Shown here: positions 12,239 through 22,720 of the stretch, in pieces
How positions within the stretch are numbered: position 1 is the stretch's first letter
How the letters are laid out: every line of letters starts with the position of its first letter
Program-made: the position numbers and the translations under genes
The notes under the pieces: generated by a model
Seen by the model: the letters and a program-made list of their open reading frames with translations, nothing else
Told to the model about the DNA's origin: nothing
The model's database searches: none
Source of the DNA: Paraphysomonas bandaiensis
Lineage: Eukaryota; Chrysophyceae
NCBI GenBank assembly: GCA_965644295.1
Contig: CBFFRP010000034.1
Coordinates: forward strand, 39,476-103,475
DNA: 64,000 nucleotides
Reading direction: 5' to 3'

Positions 12239-12803
12239 TGTATAGAGTGTAATTGTGATAAGTCAGTACGTTTGATAAGTAGGAGTGTATAATAAGATGC
12301 ATCATTCGCAAGATATAAACCACGTAATAGTGTTCCTTGAATAGTATATTGAAGGTTATCTGACAACATACAGACATGTCCATATTATATCTCATATCCT
12401 AACCTCTCATGCGTCACTATTGCATACCAACACCATTCCCTCTTCATCGATTTCCAGTTCTTAAGTATGTCATCTGCTGTTACCAGAACTCTCCTCTTCC
12501 CCGTTAGTAGAATGAACTGTGCGATGTTACCAGGATAAACGGTCGGTTGCCCGGAAGAGATAACCCGGATATACTCTGCCGGGTTGTTGGTTGTTGTACA
12601 AGGTTCAACTATACGGATATAATCTTACCCGTATCCCGGATATATGTAGCCGGTTATTTTATGGCAGATGGTGGACATGATATGCTCCTGTCCATATATA
12701 TATATATATATACACAGATGCATCCATACAACATGCAGCCATGTTGCAACATAGCATTCAACTTAAACTTCTATATGGAATAAAAACAACACCTATTGCA
12801 ATT
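12239..12803. other. Divergent promoter region with CCGGATATA motifs
   Basis: Lies between the ankyrin gene (minus) and the translin-TRAX gene (plus). It contains repeated ccggatata blocks near 12565 and 12636, ccgggtt/gccggtt partners, and a short (TA)n run near 12693. A candidate upstream ATG in the same frame lies at 12741. Confidence 0.4.
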
Positions 12804-14500
12804 ATGGAACAAATACAAGATTTTACACCTACTCTTAATAAACCTACTGCATCAGGGCAACTAGAACCCCTTCAAGATGCTATTTCAACTGATTTTGAGG
12901 GAATATTAGATGAAATGCGCACAGAGATTGCAACATCTCAAGAAATTAACACACAAGTATATAAAACTCGATTAATATTTCATTAATCTTATATTGATGG
13001 GTAGGTTAATGACAGTCTGAGATTGTCTTCCAATGCTCTGTTCTCTGTTAAGACGGGCGATATTGCCAGTGGACAGGAATCCATTCAGTCAAGCATAACA
13101 ATATTATCAAACGTATGTATCTCTCTCATATTGTATGTACTCTTACTAATCTAGATACAAATATGTCCCTTTAGATTTTAAATAAACATTCCAACGCACG
13201 AATTGTAAACAGCAGATTTGGGATCGCTGTGCAGAGTGCTTTGGAAGTTTTGCTTCTTTTGGAATTCTTCGAGCATGGAAGACTTCTCAACATAAACGAA
13301 GTAACTCTTTGTACAGATGAGGAGTATGTTGGGGCTACTCTTGGTCTTGCATCGGAAATATCGCGTTATTGCGTTACTAGAGCGTGTGAGGTAATCGTCG
13401 AACTTTTGTTCAGTGCTATCTCTTAGTGCAATATCAACAGAACGACCACACATCTGTATTACTATGTAGGGCATTTCTGAATGCGGTAAACGGAAAGATG
13501 CTGGAATTTTATTTTCGCAATGGTCCACTGCGTCGCATGTACGATGGCCTAAAATATGCCTACAAGCGTGTCGAGGATATTATTTTCGATATGAGTATGC
13601 TCTGCCCACCAGGTATATTTCGTAGCAGCATATACAATTTACGAAGTCGATGTATTTACAGCTAAGTATGTAGTGGAGAAAGATAAGTTAGAGCCTGAAA
13701 CTAAGCGAGCACGTACATCGGGTGCATTTGATTTACAGCTGTTTGACTCTCGTGTGTTTTTCGATTCCGAACAACTTGATTCAGTCAAGAGCCGAATGGA
13801 TGCCTACGATCTCATGAGGGAGACTGTAATTAAGAAGTCAAGAGACATTCAGAAGTTCTCGAAACAGGCTGTGTTTTCTTTGCACGGTATGAGGAAGGAG
13901 GAGGCTAAAAATAAGCTTTCTAAGGCTCAAGAAATTGCCTTGGAGATACTACCTATTATCACCGACGTAAGAAATTATCTCAATGTGCCATACCGTTAAC
14001 TAATTCAGCACGAATTATTTGTGTAATATGTATAACAGTACCCGACTTTAAGATCTGGATCATTCAGTAACTCTCTCGAAGAGTGGGCGGAAGCACGACT
14101 GTTTTTAGAATGGGTGCAACGACAGGCGGTACTACGAAGGAGTGAATTAGGAGAAGCCCTAGGGCAGCCACTCACTTGTGGAGAGTATATTGGCGCTCTG
14201 TCTGATCTGACTGGAGAATTGGGGCGGGTTGCCGTTGCAGAAGCCTCCAAGCGAAATGTTGAGGCTGTCAGATCAATACATGTTGTCAGTCTGACAATCT
14301 CGCGAGCACTGTCGGATCCTACTGTAACCGGAAAGTTTAACCAGAAGCAGAAAGCTGTGGTCAATAACACGAACAAAGTAGAAGGGCTTATATACGAATT
14401 GAGTATGGTACAAAGGGGTGGTCGTCGGGTTGTAGAGGAATCTCGTGATGGTACTAGCTCAAGCAAGCAAAAGGTAGTAGATGACGAAGATGATGTGTGA
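12804..14500 (+). CDS. Translin-TRAX fusion (predicted single-chain C3PO endoribonuclease)
   Basis: Six exons join without a frame break: 12804-12956, 13005-13112, 13175-13390, 13441-13612, 13662-13966, 14039-14500, giving 471 residues. All introns are GT...AG and 48-72 nt. Residues 1 to about 215 are a translin fold: EEYVGATLGLASEISRY, CRAFLNAVNGKM and FRNGPLRRMYDGLKYAYKRV match the translin core. Residues of about 218-460 are a TRAX fold: RMDAYDLMRETVIKKSRDI, EEWAEARLFLEWV, and EYIGALSDLTGEL with the TRAX-specific DLTGEL. The four acidic residues known to form the TRAX active site (human E126, E129, D193, E197) align with E333, E336, D374 and E378. Translin and TRAX are normally separate proteins that assemble into an octamer, which trims passenger strands and pre-tRNA fragments. 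Here both sit in one frame, joined through a Lys/Glu-rich linker encoded across the fourth intron. A start at 12741 would add 21 residues. Confidence 0.88.
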
Positions 14501-14510
14501 ATTGTTAGCA

Positions 14511-14792
14511 TTAAGTCGAGGTAATACCAAAACCTGGTAAAGCAATTTCACCAGGTTTCATATATAAGTATTGAGTTATTATTTTACTGTAATTTGTATC
14601 TGAGAGGTTAAAGATAAAGAAAAAGTCGCAAGTATAGTTGTTATTAGCAGTATTTATTGCGTTAAAAGTTGGCCCTGCTATTATTACTTGTGTTGGATAT
14701 TGCATTTCATATAGTGCTGTATTTAGCTGTCCCGTACTGTAACAGAGCTGTGAAAATGCAGCCAAGCTTGAGCATTCGCTGTAAGTTAACAA
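14511..14792 (-). CDS. Short frame, possible exon of unknown gene
   Basis: A 93-codon minus-strand frame ends 11 bp after the translin-TRAX stop. It contains IITQYLYMKPGEIALPGFG and has fairly balanced composition. A possible acceptor, ttaacttacag, lies just inside its 5' end, so it could be a last exon, but no partner exon was found up to 15392. Low confidence. Confidence 0.2.
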   Translation of the reverse strand: MLTYSECSSLAAFSQLCYSTGQLNTALYEMQYPTQVIIAGPTFNAINTANNNYTCDFFFIFNLSDTNYSKIITQYLYMKPGEIALPGFGITST

Positions 14793-15392
14793 ATGACATC
14801 TATTGACGTATAAAGCGAATCAACTAGGAGAATTTCTCAATTATACTGGCTAAAAATATATACTTTTCTCTACAGCCAAAGCGTTCTGTTCATCTACTAA
14901 GCGTTGACTCGTTACCATCTGAATTAAGTTCAAACAAGACTGACTAGAAATAGAGTGAGATTGAGAAGAAAAACAGAACGAGTTCTACTATATACTATAT
15001 TAGTTTAGAAGAGGACATTTAGACGTTTAGTTTATTCGTAACTGTAATAGAACTAAATTCAAGGCTAGGGTGAGCACGATATATATAAAGGGATACAGAA
15101 ATTGTTGAATACAGAAAAACGTAAGAGATACTACTGTAATTAACTAATTAATAAGCAATAAGCAATACTACTGAACGACTAACATAATACTACTACCTTG
15201 CGCACAGGAAAACATAAACTTAAATTCTTTCCTAGCTATTAGTCTGTGTAAAGAGTTCGCTTCATCTTAGTATTATCACTGCGAAACGGTAAAATTATCA
15301 CGAGATACTTTCTTAGAATCGAGCAGTGTGTGAGTGATTCAACTTCTAATCAATACATTTATTTTATATACAACAGAATATTATTAGGGAAA
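14793..15392. other. Intergenic, AT-rich
   Basis: No gene, RNA or repeat recognised. It lies downstream of two convergent genes. Confidence 0.4.
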
Positions 15393-18145
15393 TCATTGTA
15401 AATTGTTCCAGATTGATCTAATCTTCCTAGCCCTTCGTTTTTCCTTCTTCATAAACACTGATACTCTTTTGCGTTGATATAGTATACTCTTTCGAAACTG
15501 TTGTGGAACTACATCTTCAGGTCCAAATTTAGTCATTAAATCATTCAGGACCTGAGACAATGCACTATTTAGGCCACTTCTCCGAAGTGCTTCTACCAAG
15601 AGACGACCTTCCTGTACAGAATAGAGATAGCACACACAGCCTGAGTTAGTATTAAAATCATCACCCAGACTAATGTTTTCCACACCAACAACTATCGACG
15701 GAAATATTTCAACGGGTGGGCAATACATATTTTCACTGTAAAAGTTCGTAAAGAGTTTTATGATTTCAGCACAACATTTCCCAACCATAGTGTCATGAAA
15801 TTTCGTTGCAGACATGAGCGCTACTAGCCACTCCACTGCCATTAGTCGAATCAGAATATACTCTTTCCAACTCGTAAAACAATAGCCCCTGAAGCTACAA
15901 ATGCAGCATGTTATCCATTTGAGCACTTCAACACAAATAGTACAATTGCATGTTGTCGGTGGATGGATTACTTTAGCTTTCTTACAGGGAGGAAGCTGGT
16001 TTTCACTAGACATATCAGCAAATCTAGTGCAAAGTTGAGAGCACTCCAATGCTATCATTCTTCTGACAATCCATCGCATTGATAAAAACACACCCCAGTC
16101 ATTGCAGGACAACTCCATCAAAGAAGCAACACATGACAATGAAAGTTCCGGAGTGCACCCTGTCTGTGACGTCATTAAGTGCCGCAGTGTAGACAAATCA
16201 CTAGGGCCAAATGATTCAGAATTGAGAGCCAAAGTGAATCGCTGTACTTCCACTTCACGAGGAATACTCGTCAGTGGGGCTAACATTGATATCACCGAAA
16301 AATCGGATCCAATCAATGGTGAGCAAGACGATTTTATAGGCATGCATCCACATATCTGTATTCCCTATTACATCTATGATATTTAAGTACACAATTCAAA
16401 CCTCATAGAATGCCGAAGTAACGCCTGCTGCAGATACAGGTAGAGCCACAGCTTCTTGCACTGGAGAAATAAACGGTGGGTCAAACCATCGCGCAATACC
16501 ACATACACCACTACAATCTCCAGATTCAGATAAAGAATCTATCATAGTTCCCTAAAACTATGTCATTGTAGCACCAAATATAACACTCTTGTATAATACC
16601 TGCCAGCGGCTATCATCGTGCGACATAAAACAATCTAATGACTAATCATAAATACTTGCAACAAAATAAACCATCCATTATTATACCTCCTACAATGAGT
16701 CCAAAGTGTTTGCAGTCTTTAAATAAACCTCGTATTTGCTGTATATACATCATCAGAGAGGTAAAAGTGTTTTAAAATAAGCACCTCCAGCGCAGCACAG
16801 GCTGCAACTGGTACAGCATGTACACCACAGCCGCCCGCAGTTTTCTTCATTCTACGTAGCAGTTTTGTCTTCGTGTCACTGCTCGAAGTAGAATTACGCA
16901 GCGATCTCAGCCCAGCCTTGCGTAACACAGCAGCTGGACTGCAATCATTTGTGGACTCATTATAGATACCAACTTCTAAGTCTGTCCCATTTGTTGTCGT
17001 CGCAACAATGTCGACTGCGGGACTATTATAACTATTTGTTCAATATAAGGCGCGCAATATACACCTGGAAAAGAATCAAAGGCGTAGTTTGCAACGACTA
17101 CGACCATATCCCAATGCAAGCAGCCATTCGGAATACAACCACCTAGTCGCGCTCATATTATCAAATAGCACATAACAAAGGGATAGCGGTCATTCACAAC
17201 CACTGCTACCTGAGTGTAGTAATCGCATTTCTGGTTTATCAGTAGGCACTGCGGATGCGCGAAAAGTTGCAAAATCGAGATATCTCTTGTCACACAGCTC
17301 ACTGTGTTGAAAATCGATAGTGTTAGTTAAAACGAAGTAAAACGTTTGACGATCACTATATTGGCTACATCATTCACAATCGTACAAACGAAATCGTACC
17401 TGAACCACGGGAGATGTAGAAGATCCTTAAAGACTGAGTCATGAAAGTCAGTACAGATCGCCATACTTTCACCCCAACGCCTCTGTACATGAAATAATAT
17501 AAAGTCTCGTAAAATATATATAGCTGGGTACACTCAATAAGCGAAAATAGTACATTCGTTAAGTGCAGATATTTACATGAAATAACATACACGAGAAATC
17601 TCCTCAGCTATATAATAAGAAAGAATCCCGTGTCCTGCGCCAATCTCAACAATACATATAGAAGGAGGCCCCCTGGATACCATCTTCCACATAGATTGAA
17701 TCTCCTCTACGTACATATTAGCTACAAATCGATTGCTGGATACTTCAAATGGTACATCATTACTATTCCATGCATCTAACTGAGATCGAGAGTAGTATGA
17801 GTTTTGCATCGACCATATTCTAGAATTAGAAAACGACGTGAACTGATCCTCTGTATGTGTATTAGTCTTATATAAATGAAGAGGGTTTGGTATGGTGTTT
17901 GAAGTAGAAGGCTTGTTATCTACTAATCCATCCAATAGTGCAAACTCTCTCATGAAATACAGTCTATCTGTAGGTGATAATGTGTTAAGGTAGAGTAGTA
18001 ACTTACGGCGTAGTTTAGTATCATTGATAATGAATTCTGCCCCTATACGATGTAGTCTATAGCACATAATCACTACTTGTAGTGGACTGTTGCATGTTAT
18101 GCAGTGGGAGATTAGATATTGGATGATCTCGAGAGAGGGATTCAT
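15393..18145 (-). CDS. Methyltransferase-like protein with C-terminal extension (multi-exon)
   Basis: Starts at ATG 18145. The first exon (to about 17590) carries the SAM-binding motif I, ICIVEIGAGHGILSYYIAEE. Downstream exons, joined by short introns, give YPAIYILRDF and GESMAICTDFHDSVFKDLLHLPWF (about 17533-17400), then LDFATFRASAVPTDKPEMRLL (about 17300-17220). Next come VVVVANYAFDSFP (near 17100) and VDIVATTTNGTDLEVG (near 17010), followed by a Ser/Lys-rich stretch to about 16780. The order motif I, acidic strand, then NYxFDS resembles SAM-dependent methyltransferases of the Rossmann class. Further exons follow: DSRWQ at about 16620, GTMIDSLSESGDCSG at about 16550-16405, and a long one at 16366-15393. 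The last of these holds a helical, Cys-rich region ending in a basic tail (RARKIRSIWNNLQ). The join near 16780-16620 is not resolved, so two genes cannot be excluded. Substrate unknown. Confidence 0.6.
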
Positions 18146-18369
18146 AGAGAAGAGAGATTATTCATGAATGGATGAGAAGTTACTTGTGTATGCACTGTGG
18201 TGTGGTATGAGATGTTATACAATGGGGCACTGATGGGGTGTATAGCCATAGCACGAGTCGTTTAACAGCATGGATGGTTTGATTGATACCCACCCCAGTC
18301 AACAGTCCAGTGTAGATATGCTGTACAACTGTAGTCCGATACCTACAACCTGCTTTGTACCTACATGTA

Positions 18370-18751
18370 CCTACCTACCTACCTACATACATACATACAT
18401 ACATACATACATACATACATACATACATACATACATACGTACATACATTCGTACATACATACATACATACATACATACATACATACATACATACATACAT
18501 ACATACATACATACATACATACATACATACATACATACATACATACATACATACATACATACATACATACATACATACATACATACATACATACATACAT
18601 ACATACATACATACATACATACATACATACATACATACATACATACATACATACATACATACATACATACATACATACATACATACATACATACATACAT
18701 ACATACATACATACATACATACATACATACATACATACATACATACATACA
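18370..18751. repeat. (ACAT)n tetranucleotide microsatellite, about 380 bp
   Basis: About 95 copies of ACAT/CATA, nearly perfect, with a short CTAC-type prefix at 18370-18384 and a few C/T and G/A changes near 18437-18452. It produces spurious open frames of TYIH and MYVC type in several frames on both strands. It lies in the shared upstream region of the methyltransferase-like gene (minus) and the JmjC-like gene (plus). Confidence 0.97.
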
Positions 18752-18984
18752 CAGGACCGTAGTCCATAGTGTCGTATATTTTCCAGTGTGTATCGACCAC
18801 CCATCTGCCTGTGAATCTACAGCATACTACAGTCATATCCTGCACATGCATCTCTTGCACAGCAACACATACATATACACATACATACATATACACATAC
18901 ATTCATACCACTCTCTCAATCATTCTCTACTTACATTACAGTCACTGGTACTTGGTGTTACCCTCTTCATATTAGATCGTTAGA

Positions 18985-20306
18985 ATGGGTGTGTTTACCT
19001 TATTACCTGTAGTGGGTGCCGTATTATTAGGGATTAAACTCTCCTATGTATTGTCACCACAAAATCCTGTGAATGAATTAAAGTGTTGGTCAATACAATT
19101 TTTGGATTCATTTTTAGTACCAAATGATATATGGATAATGCGACCATATCATGAAGCATGTACAGAGGCACTCATGAAAGAGTTTCCTAAAGGTACATCA
19201 TGGGACACTGTCGCATCGATTGTAGAGCTCACTCCTGAAAACATGACTGAGTATTTCAGCAATAGCGAAGTTCTTGATGTCCCATTTGTAATCCGCGGAT
19301 TTCTTAATCAGTCAAACACTGTGTTTGATTTAACAAAGTATGCTGATGTTAATCATCTTCGCGAATCCGTAAATGGAACTTATGAGTACAACTTCGATGC
19401 CAACGACCATGCTGAAAAGTTGACTCTGCCGGATGCCATCGATAAAATGCTTGGAGGTCATGGACTGTATATGAAGTTCAATCGTGATTTCACTATCAAT
19501 GAACCAGTTATAGCGAATGCCGTGGACGCAGCCACAGCTAAGTTGGTCGAACTTGGCGGCCCAGTTGTTAAGGAGGCACTTGCCGACGCATGGAAAGTCA
19601 CCTTTATGACAATTGGATCTCAGATGAATACCAAGATACATAATGCTATGTCAGCTAACTGGTTTTTCCAAATCGCTGGTATTAAGGACTGGAAGATTTA
19701 CGATCCCCGCCACTCCATTTACCTGCAGCCTTACAACCTCCCCAATGCCATTGCATCGGCTTCATCCTTTGACACATCTTTCCCACAGGGCCCACCATAC
19801 ATTGCCACTCGCACAAATCCTGGAGACTTCCTTTACTTCCCCTCATTCTGGTTGCATGAGGTTGACAACTATGGTCCTGGCCTCAAGCTTGCCATTGGAT
19901 TAAGACCTTCTATTCAAGGTAAATTTCTCTACACTCATGCGCTTAACGTTTGTGTTATATGTCATATTTCCCCAAACTAACTGTGTGTGTAGCTGTGCAG
20001 CATATGTGGAAGACTGCCTTACTCCCCTTTTACGAGAACCCGAAAGGCACGACTGGCTTGGCTCTGTGCCATCTTGGACCGTCTCTGAAGCTCATTGCTG
20101 ACCTGACTGCGGCTAAATTCAGTGCCAAATGGAAAGCTGCCTTTGGCGAGACAGATCCCTTACAGGCAAATGATGTAGAGGTGTTCCAGTCAGAGAAGGA
20201 TGGACGTGGAACGGATTGGTGGGTAAAGTCAAGCTCGAAGCGGTACAAACAAAAAAATGCCGGAGATCAGACAATTGATGAAATGACTGCGAATATTAAC
20301 TTCTGA
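18985..20306 (+). CDS. JmjC/cupin-like protein with N-terminal membrane anchor
   Basis: Two exons, 18985-19918 and 19993-20306, split by a 74-nt intron. Residues 4-25 (FTLLPVVGAVLLGIKLSYVL) form a signal anchor. The body matches the cupin_8/JmjC hydroxylase fold: VPFVIRGFLNQ, a metal-site region IHNAMSANWFFQIAGIKDWKIY, and TNPGDFLYFPSFWLHEVDNYG with the distal histidine. In active members the first metal motif is HxD or HxE. Here it reads H-N-A, so an acidic iron ligand is missing. That suggests an inactive or altered site, or ligation as in AspH-type enzymes that lack the carboxylate. The C-terminal exon is family-specific and ends at TGA 20306. It probably faces the secretory lumen. Confidence 0.75.
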
Positions 20307-20689
20307 GTAACTGTTGAATAAACATCAGCTGTTGAACACATAGTCATGACTCTAGTCGCAGCGAAGTTATCTTAACAGTTACAAGTCTTTTTGTCACTCA
20401 CTTGATTTCTTGCGGTATTGATGTAATTTTTTAGTTTACATAATGGTGAGATGTCAACTAATAGGACTTCAATTGTTGGTATCATAAAAATGAGCACTTT
20501 CAAAAAATATGATTTTTATATCTATTTTGATTTCGTTTGATAGTATTTTGCGACCACTCTTTAAGAAAGCAAAAAGCTCTGATGAGAGAAAAATACATTA
20601 GTGTTGTATCGTAAAAAATTCGGGATATCGGAGCTATTGATTAAAGGTGGAATCCGTATGATAATGACTATAGTGAATGTGCAATACGC
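20307..20689. other. Intergenic region
   Basis: 3' flank of the JmjC-like gene. It is AT-rich, and no gene or repeat is recognised. Confidence 0.4.
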
Positions 20690-20850
20690 GTGTAAGAATC
20701 AAAACTAATGTAACATTGCAATTTAGAATTTAAATGACTAGTGCTTAACTCTGATATCCTACTGCATTTAGCGCTACTAAAACTGCCTTGTGCGTCACCA
20801 CTTGCGTTCTATCACTCAAAGAAAACGCAGTGAGCAAGCAAAACGTTGAT
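20690..20850 (+). repeat. Dispersed repeat R2, copy 1
   Basis: Landmarks: aactaatgtaacattgcaat, ctctgatatcctactg, ttagcgctac, gtgcgtcaccactt and ctatcactcaaagaaaacgc. The same order recurs at 58270-58445 (same strand) and, inverted, at 33680-33800 and 34290-34415. No coding capacity is seen, so this is probably a transposon end or non-autonomous element. Confidence 0.65.
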
Positions 20851-21780
20851 TTACCTGGCAGCTGCTGACTTCAGGTTATGATTATGACGCTATACCTTAA
20901 ACAGTAATACATATTGTATATAGTATACCTGGGAAGAGCTAGCCAAAACTATAGTGGTGATGAACTTTGCAATAAACGGAATCCATTAGTAGTATTGAGA
21001 CTATTTATTATTTACCGCTTGCAATATATTGTAATCAACCTTTTCCGCGGTAATTACTATTTCACATCAGCAACACAATATTTTTAGTGTAAACTATATG
21101 TTGTTGCTTGGTGAAGGATGATGCTTCAAAACTTTTGAAGCTTAATACAATCTAATTATCTGCACCACGTCAATGGAGTAAGCACAAATAAATTCATCAA
21201 GTAGTATGTGCTCTCAATACGTCGTGCCTATAATTTTGATGGAAAACTATCGTTGTTACATTGATTCGTATGTCAGTGATATTATTATAACTGCATCTAC
21301 AGATCTTGATTGCTCTGTCGAGATTAAGCAGTAAGCTAACATATGCATCTTGTTGGTTGTCAATTTACCTATTTATTTATCGTATTCAGTGCGAGTAGTT
21401 TTGCTCTACATGTATGTATTCAGTGATGCCGACTGGGCTGGCGACATACTTTCTGAGACGTTCCACTACTGGAAATATGTAGTCGAAGTCCGAATATACG
21501 GCTGAGTATGGAGTATGTAGTTATTCAAGAATTGGCGTGACTACGAGGAGGTTTCGAGAGCTGAGACTTACATAATTGAGAGATAAATCTATTATTTATG
21601 AATACAAAGGGTAAAACGAGACTTGTTGGACAACCAGTTTACTACAACTGATCATATTAAAATATATTGAAATATGCAGTATCATTGAGTACGTGAGCAG
21701 TTGTGAACGGCAGACTTCCAACAAAAACATATTATTATTCGTCATGGCTGCGAAAAAATTAATTGAAATGCAATTAGTTG
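20851..21780. other. Intergenic region, nothing recognised
   Basis: AT-rich sequence with no supported gene. A minus-strand frame at 21596-21793 is low complexity. Confidence 0.4.
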
Positions 21781-21819
21781 TAGTTAATGGCAATAATTAA
21801 TTGTAATTGCTATTAAATT

Positions 21820-22391
21820 GCATGGAATATACGTAACAATTGCAATTATAATTGCTCGCTGGAAGGTTGTAATTAAATTGCAATTAATGGGCAATTATTA
21901 CTATATATAGATATAGTATAAGAAGAACATAATATTAGAATTAGTACTTGGAAAACATTAAAGACGATGGCCATTTATACTAGCCATCACCTTGGTGCGG
22001 ATGCGGACGTAATTACGAATCAGACCTTCGAAAATGCTGCTGATTGGAGAACACTCTCACTCGACCTGAAAAGGCAAGAACAAAAGCGACCACGTACTAC
22101 CAAACCAACTAAGTGCCACTGCTTAAAGTACTCCACTACTAATTGTGTAGAAAGGCTTTTCAGTAGAGAAAAAATCAACTTGCGTGATCTGCGCAAATCT
22201 ACGGCACCTCATCGATTAGAGGCAGACTTCTTGCGCTTAAGTAAGACTTCTGTGGAATGCAAGTACGGTTGAAGATGGTATTCGTGTTAGTAATGAGTAG
22301 CTAATTTAAATAGACATTAATTGGCAATTGATTGCAATTATAATTGCGCGAGCTATAACTCATAATTGCAATTTAATTGTTACGCAGCCCT
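21820..22391 (+). mobile_element. Decayed hAT-family element
   Basis: The ends are imperfect inverted repeats. Near 21831 the sequence reads cgtaacaattgcaattat, and the complement of 22359-22384 reads cgtaacaattaaattgcaat. The right end is ...acgcagccctg, so its complement starts CAGGG as hAT elements do. Inside is a transposase C-terminal fragment. No clear 8-bp target duplication remains. Arrays of caattg/attgca flank the left end. Confidence 0.6.
21967..22272 (+). pseudogene. hAT transposase C-terminal dimerisation fragment
   Basis: A 101-codon frame whose C-terminal half, NCVERLFSREKINLRDLRKS, then a following LEADFLRL stretch, matches the end of the hAT dimerisation domain (SxERLFS ... 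R...L). The catalytic part of the transposase is missing, so this is a relic within the inverted repeats at 21831 and 22384. Confidence 0.55.
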
Positions 22392-22720
22392 GTTATCCAT
22401 ACTCAATACTAATTATCAATAAATAATAAATTAAAATGTAAACATTATTTTAATGTAAGGGCTCGTCTGTGAGTGACTATAATATTTTGCCTTCTGATAT
22501 ATAGCCAAATTTATCCTTCAGTTTCCGATACAGGATCTATTGTAAAACGACTTGCTTGAAGTCATAACTGTAAATATTTCGTATGGCATCCAAGACAAAG
22601 CTAAAGTATATTACTGGACTACTGGTAAGTGGGTCCACTTACTTTATTACCACAATGCTCAGCACATCCGAATAAAGTCTCTAATATTACAGCAATTTTA
22701 CAAACATAGTACTTAATACA
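22392..22720. other. Intergenic region
   Basis: AT-rich 3' flank of the armadillo-like gene. Nothing recognised. Confidence 0.4.

Noticed and set aside
18270-18983. Long open frames of TYIH/MYVC repeats on both strands
   Set aside because: They are translations of the (ACAT)n microsatellite, which has no stop in several frames.
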